A stretch of 64,000 nt of DNA from CALSMU01 sp965230225 (GCA_965230225.1 CBDDKM010000010.1:682001-746000); one strand, 5' to 3'. Shown: positions 17,458-26,196, counted from the first letter of the stretch. Program-made: numbers and translations. The notes: a model not told the origin generated them from the sequence alone.

Positions 17458-18139
17458 TATTTTTCAATTTATATTTGAACTCTGCTATTTCCCAATCTTC
17501 AGGATTATCTATATCATGTGCCTCTAGTTCAGATAACACAATGACCCCGGAATTATCCGTCCATAACTCCCTTTTATTTACTATTGACCTTGTATCAAAC
17601 CAATAAAACTGCCCACTATCGTGAAACGCTGGTGTTAAGTCTTGCGATCTAGTTTGTTTATGCTCAGAAGAAAACATTTTCATTTTTCCGGATTCTTCCA
17701 TTTTTAAAGCTCGTTGAATAGGAAATGAAAATGGTAAAACAGGAAAAACTGAATCAAACCCCTGACTTTGTAAAAGTTGATACCCTTTAGATAACAAACT
17801 GGGACTAACGAAAGGAGCTGTAGCATATATACAACAAGCCTCATCAAAGCTTTCTCCTCTCTTATTATATTCTTCAATTACTTCGAGAATTACATCCACA
17901 GTTGTAGCATAATCATCTGAGTTTTTCTCGGATCTAACAAAAGGAACTTGAGCACCATGCTCAACGGCAATCTCAGCAATTTCTTTTGAATTTGTGGAAA
18001 CCATTACCACATCAAATAATCTGGATTGGATGGCTGCCTCAATACTATATGCAATGATAGGTTTCCCTAAAAACAGTTTTATGTTTTTATTTGGTATTCT
18101 TTTACTTCCTGCCCTTGCTGGTATTATGGCTAATCTCAT
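17450..18139 (-). CDS. pseF: Pseudaminic acid cytidylyltransferase
   Basis: A 229-residue CMP-acylneuraminate synthetase-type enzyme with IIPARAGSKRIPNKNIK at the start and HDSGQFYWF towards the C-terminus, the usual PseF form. It activates pseudaminic acid with CTP to CMP-Pse, the donor for the glycosyltransferase. It shares a 4-base overlap with the upstream hisF-like gene and 8 bases with pseG-pseH. It is clearly distinct from the kdsB-like cytidylyltransferase at 1149-1883, so the locus encodes two CMP-activating enzymes. Confidence 0.92.
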   Translation of the reverse strand: MRLAIIPARAGSKRIPNKNIKLFLGKPIIAYSIEAAIQSRLFDVVMVSTNSKEIAEIAVEHGAQVPFVRSEKNSDDYATTVDVILEVIEEYNKRGESFDEACCIYATAPFVSPSLLSKGYQLLQSQGFDSVFPVLPFSFPIQRALKMEESGKMKMFSSEHKQTRSQDLTPAFHDSGQFYWFDTRSIVNKRELWTDNSGVIVLSELEAHDIDNPEDWEIAEFKYKLKNNV

Positions 18140-18885
18140 GTAATTCTAACTGGTTTGTTACAATTGTGAAGTTCTTGTTTCACATCGTTAGGAGTGTATT
18201 GAGTAAAGTGATATATGCTCGAAGAACCAACAGCTTCTATTGTGCTTCCATCTAACAACTCAGAAAAGTGTACAGGTTCTCCTGCTCCTCCAATTGCAAC
18301 GATAGGAATATTGGTTAACTTCTCAACATGCAGCGCAAGCTCTTTATCAAACCCACTCATCATACCATCATTATCAACTGAATTTAGCAAGAACTCTCCC
18401 ACGTTAAGTGAAGTCATTTTATCAATGAATTCCTCAACAGTAATTTCAATCCCCAATTCATTATGGATAACATACTCTCCTTCTTTCTTAATAGCATCTA
18501 CAGAAATACTTATACACTGACTTCCAAAATACTCCACTGCTCTCTTGATAAAGTCTTCATCTTGCAATGCAGCGGTTTTAATAATCACCTTATCAGCTCC
18601 AATTTTCAATAGATTATTAATATCATCGATGCTCGAAACTGCTCCTCCAATCCCTACAGGCATAAAGCATTCTTTAATCACATCCCCCACTAACTTTAGG
18701 TTCAATTTCCTTTTTTGCTTAGAAGCCGTTATATCTACAAAAACTAATTCATCAACACCTCTGGAATTATAAACACGAGCAGCTTGAACCGGATTCCCTA
18801 CCATTCTGGGGTTATTGAATTGCTTAGTTTTTACCAGCCCAAACCCATTGAATGTTAAAATTGGTATTACTCTAAGTTTTAGCAT
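18136..18885 (-). CDS. HisF-like cyclase/ammonia-channel subunit, copy 1
   Basis: A 249-residue HisF-family barrel (RVIPILTFNGFGLVKT, GIGGAVSSIDDINNLL, IVAIGGAGEP). It pairs with the HisH-like protein two bases upstream and the amidotransferase at 19487-20635. Compared with the copy at 13570-14355 it is shorter and clearly diverged in sequence, so the two triads are not a recent duplication. It is probably the ammonia-tunnelling partner in amidination of a nonulosonate or diamino sugar. Its stop overlaps the pseF start. Confidence 0.82.
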   Translation of the reverse strand: MLKLRVIPILTFNGFGLVKTKQFNNPRMVGNPVQAARVYNSRGVDELVFVDITASKQKRKLNLKLVGDVIKECFMPVGIGGAVSSIDDINNLLKIGADKVIIKTAALQDEDFIKRAVEYFGSQCISISVDAIKKEGEYVIHNELGIEITVEEFIDKMTSLNVGEFLLNSVDNDGMMSGFDKELALHVEKLTNIPIVAIGGAGEPVHFSELLDGSTIEAVGSSSIYHFTQYTPNDVKQELHNCNKPVRIT

Positions 18886-18887
18886 AA

Positions 18888-19487
18888 TTAGGATTCAAGA
18901 AACTTTGATAATAAAGCTAACCCGCTTTTTTGACTTTTTTCAGGGTGAAATTGTGTTGCAAAAATATTTTCGTGAGAAATACTAGAAACGATTTCTTCAC
19001 CATAATTAACGGTTGAGGAAACTTGTTCTTTATTCTTTACTTTAAAATGATAACTGTGGATGAAATAAAAATTTAAATCCTCTACATTATCAAAGAACAT
19101 CGGGTTCTTGATTGTAATATCATTCCACCCAAGATGCGGAACTCTTTTCTCCGGAACATCTATTTTAACCACTTCACCTTCTATCCACCCTAACCCAGGT
19201 GTTGGTTCTGGCTCGGTACCACGAGTTGTAATTAACTGCATGCCCAAACAGATTCCCAAAAATTTCTTTTTCTTATCAATTACTTCATGGGTAAGTGTAT
19301 CGACCAATCCTCTTTCATTAAGGTGTTGCATTCCTTGCTTAAAGGACCCAACTCCTGGAAGAATGATTGCACTACTCTTTTCTATCACTGCTTTATCAGA
19401 AGTGACCTCACTTTCCACCTTCAAGAACTTAAGTGCCTTCTGTACGGAAGCCACATTCCCCATTCCATAATCGATAATTGCGATCAT
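18888..19487 (-). CDS. HisH-like glutamine amidotransferase, copy 1
   Basis: A 199-residue class I glutaminase with nucleophile motif GICLGMQLI and the His/Glu motif TQFHPEKSQKSG. It begins MIAIIDYGMGNVASV. It overlaps the stop of the amidotransferase gene by one base and lies two bases before hisF copy 1. The glutaminase residues look intact, so both triads in the locus can release ammonia from glutamine. Confidence 0.85.
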   Translation of the reverse strand: MIAIIDYGMGNVASVQKALKFLKVESEVTSDKAVIEKSSAIILPGVGSFKQGMQHLNERGLVDTLTHEVIDKKKKFLGICLGMQLITTRGTEPEPTPGLGWIEGEVVKIDVPEKRVPHLGWNDITIKNPMFFDNVEDLNFYFIHSYHFKVKNKEQVSSTVNYGEEIVSSISHENIFATQFHPEKSQKSGLALLSKFLES

Positions 19488-20635
19488 TATTTTATTGGTG
19501 AATTTAGAATTAGGTTAAAATTCTCATCTCTCACAAAATTCCCTTCTTCATCTGTTTTAAATAGAATTGGATTGGTAAACGAATCTATTACTTCATCTAC
19601 TTCTTCTTTTGTCATTCCCGAATATTCGATGAAATTATTGATTCCCCAGTGTGGATACTTCCCATCATATTCTTTCACCAATTCCACAGCCTTGTCTCTG
19701 GTCATTCTTTTATTTCTAATGTCCAGGCAAGCGTGGTCTGACGCACGACCAAATCCATACTTAACAAATTTGAGATAATCGTGCAGACCAACTAACTTCT
19801 CATCGATGTTTTCATAGTTGGTATAAGTCCCTTCAACAGGGCCATCCTCTTTTACACTAAAACCGTATTCTTTAACAATTTCTAACTGCTTTCTGGCATC
19901 CCAAAAGAAATAATGCCCTAAAAACAATCCGGTAACTCCAACGCGCTCTATATCCTCATCACTCGGGTAAAAATATGGTGTAAGTTCTTTTTCTGTAATT
20001 CCTTCAACACCTACCATATCCTGAATTCTATTTCCAAGTAACCCTCCAAATTCTTCCAACCACTTTCGGTTAAGAATTCTATTCTTAACTGTTTCCAACG
20101 GCCCTCCATATTCCTGTTGAGGATTCTCTCCCCAAATAATTAGAGGTATATTGAATTTTACAGCAATCATTACCGGAATTGTAAATATTCCAATATGATT
20201 CGGCCACATTTCATCACCAATTCTTTTGAATGACTCCACAACCATTTTTCTGTAAGCATCATGGTTTTTCTTAAAGTGGATGACATCCATTCCCATTTCG
20301 GATAAATTGTCAAGGTTTTTTTGTCCTATTTCCGTAACAGCAGTTGTCTCGAAACACACCAACAATGGATTTAAACCACAAACGTGCTTCATGAAATAGG
20401 CTTGATAGGTACTATCTTTTCCTCCACTAACGGGAACAATACAATCGTACCCTGTTGAAGACTTTACGCGATATTCTTCAATGATCTCGAAGAAATCCTT
20501 TTTTCTTTGCTCCCAATCAATCTCTTCGTGCTTTTCTTCTGCTGCAATGCATGCGCTACAAACACCCTCTTCATTAAAAAATAAATCAGGCTTTGTTTCC
20601 GGATAAACACAATTAGTACAATATCGAACTTCCAT
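19487..20635 (-). CDS. N-acetyl sugar amidotransferase (WbpG/PseA-like), copy 1
   Basis: A 382-residue protein with the same architecture as copy 2: Cys-rich start (CTNCVYP, CSAC) and PP-loop VSGGKDSTYQ near residue 77. Later conserved stretches such as FGRASDHACLDIR are shared between the copies. In this triad the amidotransferase comes first in the transcript (amidotransferase-hisH-hisF), the reverse of copy 2. It follows the methylase gene by two bases. Role: ATP-dependent transfer of ammonia to form an acetamidino group; substrate not known, but pse genes lie on both sides. Confidence 0.86.
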   Translation of the reverse strand: MEVRYCTNCVYPETKPDLFFNEEGVCSACIAAEEKHEEIDWEQRKKDFFEIIEEYRVKSSTGYDCIVPVSGGKDSTYQAYFMKHVCGLNPLLVCFETTAVTEIGQKNLDNLSEMGMDVIHFKKNHDAYRKMVVESFKRIGDEMWPNHIGIFTIPVMIAVKFNIPLIIWGENPQQEYGGPLETVKNRILNRKWLEEFGGLLGNRIQDMVGVEGITEKELTPYFYPSDEDIERVGVTGLFLGHYFFWDARKQLEIVKEYGFSVKEDGPVEGTYTNYENIDEKLVGLHDYLKFVKYGFGRASDHACLDIRNKRMTRDKAVELVKEYDGKYPHWGINNFIEYSGMTKEEVDEVIDSFTNPILFKTDEEGNFVRDENFNLILNSPIK

Positions 20636-20637
20636 AA

Positions 20638-21282
20638 TTATTTTTCCAATAAGAAAATTTCATCTTTATTTTCAGGCTGACCAACATACGGCACCTGATT
20701 TTTCGCAACGACCTTTAGCTCTGGGTTTACACTTTGATAAATTTTTGCAAAATCTGCCTTCCAAAGGAAACCTGCATTTCCTCTATAATTGATATCTGTA
20801 ACTTCTTCTGCAAAATATTCCCACCCCATAACGTACTTAGAAGAGCATCTATTTACCTCTTTCATAAACTTTTCATGGTCCTGAGGGGCAATATGAATCA
20901 ACACTCCATTGGTACAAACCAAATCAAAAAAGCCATCTTTAAACGGCAAATCAAAACCGGAACCTTGAATAATATTAATTCCTTTGGTATTTTCTTTTGC
21001 CTTTTCTACTGCATAATGTTGCAGTTCAAGTCCATAAAGATTTTCGAATCCCATTCTTTGGAATCCTCTTAACTGCTGACCAATGTTACATCCAACCTCA
21101 AGTATTCTGATATCTTTTGGCAACTCACTCATCACCATATCATTAATCTCTAACTTTGTTTTTCCCCAGGTATCTATATAAAATTGATCCCAATCCGAAT
21201 CTGACTGCCAGGAGTTTCTATCGCTATATTCTTGACCAAACTCATTCGACCAGAATTCTTCTTGTTTTGTTCTTGTTTTCAT
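20638..21282 (-). CDS. Pseudaminic acid biosynthesis-associated methylase
   Basis: A 214-residue SAM-dependent methyltransferase with the glycine-rich motif ILEVGCNIGQQL near residue 60 and NGVLIHIAP, plus an N-terminus (EEFWSNEFGQEYSDRN) that matches the small methylase family found beside pse genes. It may O- or N-methylate pseudaminic acid or its amidino group. It is preceded by a 119-base gap, the largest in the operon, that holds a TATATTTG promoter element at 21311-21318. Confidence 0.82.
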   Translation of the reverse strand: MKTRTKQEEFWSNEFGQEYSDRNSWQSDSDWDQFYIDTWGKTKLEINDMVMSELPKDIRILEVGCNIGQQLRGFQRMGFENLYGLELQHYAVEKAKENTKGINIIQGSGFDLPFKDGFFDLVCTNGVLIHIAPQDHEKFMKEVNRCSSKYVMGWEYFAEEVTDINYRGNAGFLWKADFAKIYQSVNPELKVVAKNQVPYVGQPENKDEIFLLEK

Positions 21283-21310
21283 TAATCTAAATGTACATTA
21301 ATATTTGTAT

Positions 21311-21318
21311 CAAATATA
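21311..21318 (-). promoter_or_regulatory. Internal -7 promoter element TATATTTG
   Basis: On the minus strand TATATTTG matches the Bacteroidota -7 consensus TAnnTTTG. It lies 28 bases upstream of the methylase start, in the only sizeable gap of the operon. It could drive the methylase, both amidotransferase triads, pseF, pseGH and pseI separately from wzc-pseB-pseC. No convincing -33 TTG was picked out. Confidence 0.5.
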
Positions 21319-21401
21319 GAAAAAGAGTTGCCAATGAAAGTCAAAATTTACATGACAAATTTCAATTTAAGGTTCAAGGACAAAATGCCCCGTACCAAAC
21401 C

Positions 21402-22559
21402 TTAAGCAAAACTACTTACAACTTCTTTAACCTTCTGAATTACGTAATCTTGTTCTTCTTTAGTAAGAGTAGGAAACATTGGTAGACTAATGCATTTTTC
21501 ATAATAGCTTTCTGCATTTACTAAATCTCCTTTTTTCCACCCTAAACTTTTATAATATGGTAATAAATGAACTGGGATATAGTGGATTTGAGCAAAAATT
21601 CCATTTTCTCTCAAGTAATCATATACCTCTTTTCTATTTTCTACCAGAACGACATATAGGTGATAAGCATTCTTCATATAAGATGGTACCACCTGAGGAG
21701 TTACTCCTTCAACCAATTTAAATGCTAAATCATAATACTTTGCAATTTCCCATCTTTTTTCAAGCCTTACACTTGCTTTTTCTAACTGAGAAACACCTAA
21801 AGCACAATTAATATCAGGAATTCTGTAATTATACCCCAACTCTTGCATTTCATAATACCACCCTCCATGATTTTCTTCTAATAAATCTGGATTTTTGGTA
21901 ATACCATGAGTTCTCAATTGTAGTAAGTGATTATAGAGCTTCTCATCGTTAGTTGTAATCATCCCTCCTTCACCGCAAGCTAAATGCTTAACCGGATGAA
22001 AAGAGAAACAAGTTAAATCAGCATAAACTCCACTTCCACACTTTATTCTTTCCCCATTGCTATTTTCAAAATAACCACCGGGAGCATGACACGCATCTTC
22101 GATAATCCACAATCCGTGTTTATCAGCAATTTTCCTCAATCGCTCGCTATCAATTGGCAATCCGGCAAAGTCCACAGGAATTACTCCGGAGTACTTACCC
22201 GGATTAGCGTTTAACTTCTTCTCTAAGAGGTCCAGATCCAACAAGAATGTTTGTGGATTAATATCTACAAAATCAACCTTTCCCTCACAATAAAGTACAG
22301 AGTTGGATGAAGCTGCAAATGTAATGGGTGTTGTAATAACCTTACTTTCTGAATTCACACCCAACGCCAGGCAAGAAAGGTGCAATGCTCCTGTTCCGTT
22401 AGAAACCGCAACAGCATATTTCGCTCCTACATAGGCTGCAAATTTATCCTCAAACTCTTTAACTTTTGGCCCCTGGGTAAGATAATCCCCTTTTAAGGCC
22501 TGAACTACAGCATCTATATCCTTTTGGGTTATATCCTGTCTTCCGTATGGAATATTCAT
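21402..22559 (-). CDS. pseC: UDP-4-keto-6-deoxy sugar aminotransferase
   Basis: A 385-residue PLP aminotransferase of the DegT/PseC family. FSFHPVKHLACGEGGM supplies the Schiff-base lysine, and VSNGTGALHLSCLALG binds the cofactor phosphate. PseC aminates C4 of the PseB product in pseudaminic acid synthesis. It lies three bases downstream of pseB. A methylase follows after 119 bases rather than a separate pseH, because pseH is fused to pseG. Confidence 0.9.
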   Translation of the reverse strand: MNIPYGRQDITQKDIDAVVQALKGDYLTQGPKVKEFEDKFAAYVGAKYAVAVSNGTGALHLSCLALGVNSESKVITTPITFAASSNSVLYCEGKVDFVDINPQTFLLDLDLLEKKLNANPGKYSGVIPVDFAGLPIDSERLRKIADKHGLWIIEDACHAPGGYFENSNGERIKCGSGVYADLTCFSFHPVKHLACGEGGMITTNDEKLYNHLLQLRTHGITKNPDLLEENHGGWYYEMQELGYNYRIPDINCALGVSQLEKASVRLEKRWEIAKYYDLAFKLVEGVTPQVVPSYMKNAYHLYVVLVENRKEVYDYLRENGIFAQIHYIPVHLLPYYKSLGWKKGDLVNAESYYEKCISLPMFPTLTKEEQDYVIQKVKEVVSSFA

Positions 22560-22562
22560 AAA

Positions 22563-23576
22563 CTATGCTTCAAAATGCGGGTCTACATGTTCTTTTATTA
22601 GAGCTCTGATTTCTTCAACTCCCACCCATTCTTCGTTTGTTCCTGAGTTATAACAAAATCCAACTGGAACCTTTACTGCATTGTTTTCCTTAACATATTT
22701 CTCCAGATCCCATAACGGGCCTTGAGGTAAAATAGCATAATATTTACCTAGATCGTAAGTAGTAAAAGAATCAGACATTGTAATCATCTCCTCATGAATT
22801 TTTTCACCAGGACGAATTCCAACTACTTTATGTTCACATTCGGGGCCAATTGCTTTAGCCAATTCAGTTATCTTATAAGAAGGAATTTTAGGAACAAAAA
22901 TCTCACCTCCCCAGGCATTCTCCATAGCGTGAATTACCATATCTACTCCTCCTTGCAGTGAAATATTAAATCTCGTCATTTGAGGATCAGTAATGGTTAA
23001 TAACCCCGTCTTTTTCTGTTTTAGAAAAAATGGAATAACCGAACCGTTTGACCCCATTACATTTCCATAACGCACTACGGAAAAATTAATCGTATTTCTT
23101 CCTCTAATGTTATTGGCTGCAATAAATAATTTATCGGAGCACAACTTTGTTGCTCCATAAAGGTTAATTGGAGCAGCTGCTTTATCTGTTGACAACGCTA
23201 CTACCTTTTGAACCTCATCGCTTTCTATACAAGCTGAAATAATATTTTCTGCACCAATGATATTAGTTTTAACACACTCCATTGGGTTGTACTCAGCAAT
23301 AGGCACATGCTTCATTGCCGCTGCATGAATCACACATTCAATTCCTTTAATGGCTCTTTTTACCCTTTCGTAATCCCTAACATCACCAATAAAATACCTT
23401 AAAAAAGGGTATTTAGATGGAGGGAACTTTTGAGCCATCTGAAATTGTTTTTGTTCGTCTCTAGAGAAGATTACCAATCTTTCGAGATTAGGATAATTCT
23501 TAATTAACTCTTCAACTAACTTTTGCCCAAGCGAACCTGTTCCTCCTGTAATTAATATTGATTTATACTGACTCAT
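22563..23576 (-). CDS. pseB: UDP-GlcNAc 4,6-dehydratase (inverting)
   Basis: A 337-residue short-chain dehydrogenase/reductase with the NAD(P)-binding ITGGTGSLGQ at the N-terminus and the PseB/FlaA1-type start LVIFSRDEQKQFQM. The substrate loop includes AAMKHVP and the active-site lysine lies in LYGATKLCSDKLF, where the usual YxxxK is MxxxK-like as in PseB. It catalyses the first committed step of pseudaminic acid synthesis. It is the first sugar gene after wzc, 27 bases downstream. Confidence 0.92.
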   Translation of the reverse strand: MSQYKSILITGGTGSLGQKLVEELIKNYPNLERLVIFSRDEQKQFQMAQKFPPSKYPFLRYFIGDVRDYERVKRAIKGIECVIHAAAMKHVPIAEYNPMECVKTNIIGAENIISACIESDEVQKVVALSTDKAAAPINLYGATKLCSDKLFIAANNIRGRNTINFSVVRYGNVMGSNGSVIPFFLKQKKTGLLTITDPQMTRFNISLQGGVDMVIHAMENAWGGEIFVPKIPSYKITELAKAIGPECEHKVVGIRPGEKIHEEMITMSDSFTTYDLGKYYAILPQGPLWDLEKYVKENNAVKVPVGFCYNSGTNEEWVGVEEIRALIKEHVDPHFEA

Positions 23577-23603
23577 TTCTATCTATAATTCTAACAGCGA
23601 ATT

Positions 23604-25970
23604 TTAATTTTCTTTTTTTCCACCATATCCGTAACCGTAGCCATAGCCGTAGCCATAACCGTAGCCATAACCATAACGTCCATAGTAGTATTTCCAACGC
23701 TTGTGTTTAACACCGTTAAGCACAATACCTTTATTTTTAATGCTTCCTTTACTTGTTACTTCTTCAATAAACTTAAGACCACGTTTATTGGCCATTTTAG
23801 TATTCATCACAAATACTGAGCTATCTACTTTCCCCATTAGCACAATTCCATCACTAATGTATCCAATAGGAGGTGTATCAATAAATATGTAGTCATATTT
23901 ATCTCGTATTTCTTGTAACAACCTATCTACTTTATTAGACAATATCAGCTCAGATGCATTAGGAGGAATAGGACCACTTGTCAGTACATCCAGGTTCTCT
24001 TCAACATCCTTCTTTAACACATCATCAAGTGTAGCACTTGAAGCCAAAAACGTGGACACTCCTTTTAGGTTATCCAACTTAAGAGATTTATGAATCTTTG
24101 GTTTATGTAAATCAAAATCCAACAATATTACCTTCTTTCCAGATTTTGCGTAGATAGCTGCCAGATTAGAAGACGTAAAGGTTTTCCCTTCTCCAGGATG
24201 AATTGAAGTTACCATAAACACTTTCGAAATCTCATCCACATTCATATAACTGAGAGATGTTCGAATTCCTCTAAGTGCTTCGGTAATATTCGATTTTGAA
24301 GAAAATGATTTAGTAGCGAGGTCTTCATTAGACAACAGTGGCAAACTTCCCAGCACTGGTAAAAATGTATTATCAGATATTTCATTCAGACTATCGTAAG
24401 TATTAAAGAACTTATATCCAGTTATGGCTATTACCCCTCCAAACAACAATCCAACAAAGACGAATGCATAAAGCAATGTATTCTTATCTCTACCTACAGC
24501 CCCTGAAATTCTAGCTTTCTCAATAATCTTAGTTTGAGGAATTATCCCTGATTTTGCAATGTATGTATTAGCTCTTTTCTCAAGTAAGAAAACATATAGT
24601 TTTTCGTTTACCTGCATTTTACGTTTAATAGAGGTAACATCTCTTTCAGATTTAGGTAACCTCTTAACTAATTCTTTATAAAATGAAATTTGCTCTTCAA
24701 CGTCATCAATCTTTTCATGAATAGCCTTGGTAGTATTTTCCAGATAGATTAAAATATCCCTTTTCTGAAGAGCAAGAGCTGCCTTCATTTGCTCCAATGT
24801 TTGATGCCCTTCTCTCACCCCATGACTGAGTTCAATTATTTCAAGCTGGTTTTGATAAAATTTACCAAGAGACTTCTCTAAATAGGCATCACCATCAATC
24901 AAATAAAATGCTGGAGGCAATAAATTCTGTTCTTCTGTATTCAGAATATAATTCTTCAAATTATCAATCGATTTGAGATCTAGCTCGTGCGCTCTCTTCC
25001 TCGATTCGTACATGATCATTTGTTCAAAATACTCTTCCGCCTCTCTTTCCAGATCCAACACACCTTTCTCGTCCCTAACTTCTTCAACTTCCATACCAAC
25101 AGAATCAAGAATGCTTACAACTTCTCCAAGCTGTTTATTAATATACTTTAGTGTATTCTCATTAATTTGAATCTGATTCGTCAAAGTATAATCAATGTAC
25201 ACCGAAGCAAGGGTATCTAAAAACATTTTTGCCCTCTGCGGAATTTCATCAACTAACTGAATATCCAAAATTGAGGTATATTCCAGATTTTCAATGGAGA
25301 GATTAGATATAATTCTGTTTACCCAAAACGAATCAGAATGTCTTACAATTTGATACCTGATTTTAGATAAATTCCCAACAGTATTGGAATTAATTTGACT
25401 GGTTTTATTTACTGTAATAGCATAATCCGTGGTAATATCATATTCACCAAAGGCGTGAGATTGTCGTACAGTATTTCCACCTACCTCATATTCGAGTTCG
25501 TAATTATTCTCGTCTACTATGGTAAAATCAATAGGAACTTCATACAGCTGCTTATTCATTAAATCAATCTCCACCTCAAACGGCATGTTCTTAAAAAACT
25601 CTTTCGTATTGATTCGTCCAACAATGTAATAAGAAACATCAAAATCCAACTTCCCAAGTGCACTTTCAATCAAGTCATAAGAACTCAGTATTCGAATTTG
25701 ATTGGAGATATCTCCATAATAACTGTAAAAACCTACATTATTTTGCAATGATGACTGATAATCGTAAACATCGTTTGACTTAAGAAGGATTTGAACCTTT
25801 GCAGAATATTGAGGGGTAATTCGATAAGTATAGAAATAACCAATTGCTCCAAAAACAACTGGCATGAATAAAATGAAATACCAACCTTTAACAATTGCCT
25901 TCCAAACCCACTTTAAATCATCCAGACTTATTAGTTTATCATCCTTTATATTTGGCTCCTGACTATTCAA
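23604..25970 (-). CDS. wzc: Wzc-type polysaccharide co-polymerase/tyrosine autokinase
   Basis: A 788-residue inner-membrane protein. A Wzz domain with a membrane segment near residues 30-50 is followed by a long coiled-coil periplasmic region, a second membrane segment near residue 510, and a cytoplasmic BY-kinase domain. The kinase has Walker A SIHPGEGKT near residue 590, Walker A' LLDFDLHKP and Walker B IFIDTPP. The C-terminal tail carries 12 tyrosines, mostly as nine Tyr-Gly pairs, the expected autophosphorylation cluster. It controls chain length and export with Wza, which is not in the window. It is the first gene of the minus-strand locus and has its own TATATTTG promoter. Confidence 0.93.
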   Translation of the reverse strand: MNSQEPNIKDDKLISLDDLKWVWKAIVKGWYFILFMPVVFGAIGYFYTYRITPQYSAKVQILLKSNDVYDYQSSLQNNVGFYSYYGDISNQIRILSSYDLIESALGKLDFDVSYYIVGRINTKEFFKNMPFEVEIDLMNKQLYEVPIDFTIVDENNYELEYEVGGNTVRQSHAFGEYDITTDYAITVNKTSQINSNTVGNLSKIRYQIVRHSDSFWVNRIISNLSIENLEYTSILDIQLVDEIPQRAKMFLDTLASVYIDYTLTNQIQINENTLKYINKQLGEVVSILDSVGMEVEEVRDEKGVLDLEREAEEYFEQMIMYESRKRAHELDLKSIDNLKNYILNTEEQNLLPPAFYLIDGDAYLEKSLGKFYQNQLEIIELSHGVREGHQTLEQMKAALALQKRDILIYLENTTKAIHEKIDDVEEQISFYKELVKRLPKSERDVTSIKRKMQVNEKLYVFLLEKRANTYIAKSGIIPQTKIIEKARISGAVGRDKNTLLYAFVFVGLLFGGVIAITGYKFFNTYDSLNEISDNTFLPVLGSLPLLSNEDLATKSFSSKSNITEALRGIRTSLSYMNVDEISKVFMVTSIHPGEGKTFTSSNLAAIYAKSGKKVILLDFDLHKPKIHKSLKLDNLKGVSTFLASSATLDDVLKKDVEENLDVLTSGPIPPNASELILSNKVDRLLQEIRDKYDYIFIDTPPIGYISDGIVLMGKVDSSVFVMNTKMANKRGLKFIEEVTSKGSIKNKGIVLNGVKHKRWKYYYGRYGYGYGYGYGYGYGYGYGGKKEN
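23624..23690 (-). repeat. Tyr-Gly codon repeat in the wzc tail
   Basis: Nine consecutive Tyr-Gly codon pairs (TAT/TAC with GGN, a 6-base unit with synonymous drift), preceded by YYYGR, near the end of wzc. The varied codons argue that the dipeptide array, not just the DNA repeat, is maintained by selection. It is the likely autophosphorylation tail. Confidence 0.85.
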
Positions 25971-25982
25971 ATTACTCTATAT

Positions 25983-26006
25983 ATAATATTGCAAATATAA
26001 TATTGC
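25983..26006. repeat. 10-bp direct repeats across the wzc promoter
   Basis: ATAATATTGC occurs at 25983-25992 and again at 25997-26006, a 14-base period, bracketing the -7 element of wzc. Such placement could be a regulator site, but AT-rich chance is possible. Confidence 0.35.
25992..25999 (-). promoter_or_regulatory. -7 promoter element of the polysaccharide operon
   Basis: TATATTTG on the minus strand, 21 bases before the wzc ATG, matches TAnnTTTG. It is the best candidate for the main promoter of the 26-kb operon. No clear -33 TTG lies at the usual distance. Confidence 0.6.
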
Positions 26007-26178
26007 TTTTTAACCATACACGATAATTTTATTATTCTTATCCATTAAATGGCAACATTACTGTCAAGTTCCACAAAACTCAAAGTCCATAATGAGTTAT
26101 TCACATAATAATATCCGTAACATCGTCAATTAATATTTGTTTTTATTCAAAAAAGTAAGTTCTTTTGAACTCAATATT

Positions 26179-26186
26179 TATATTTG
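26179..26186 (+). promoter_or_regulatory. -7 promoter element of the exosortase substrate gene
   Basis: TATATTTG followed by CACCC, ten bases before the ATG at 26197. This implies a very short 5' leader. It is divergent from the wzc promoter, about 180 bases away. The interval 26007-26178 holds nothing else I can name. Confidence 0.6.
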
Positions 26187-26196
26187 CACCCGAATT

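Noticed and set aside
13570..19487. hisF and hisH-like genes as histidine biosynthesis genes
   Set aside because: Each pair sits with an N-acetyl sugar amidotransferase among pse genes, and no other his gene is in the window, so a sugar-amidination role fits better.
19287..19778. 163-codon plus-strand open frame across hisH and the amidotransferase gene
   Set aside because: Antisense to two well-supported genes; composition is that of reverse-complemented coding sequence.
21367..21405. Inverted repeat TTAAGGTT/AACCTTAA after pseC as a terminator
   Set aside because: Only eight pairs with a long loop and no T tract; too weak to call.
23624..23690. Short regular repeat as a CRISPR or minisatellite
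   Set aside because: It is a coding Tyr-Gly array in frame with wzc, with no spacers.
26137..26196. TTG at 26137 as the start of the exosortase substrate
   Set aside because: It lies upstream of the TATATTTG element and adds 20 residues in front of a proper signal peptide. ATG 26197 is preferred.
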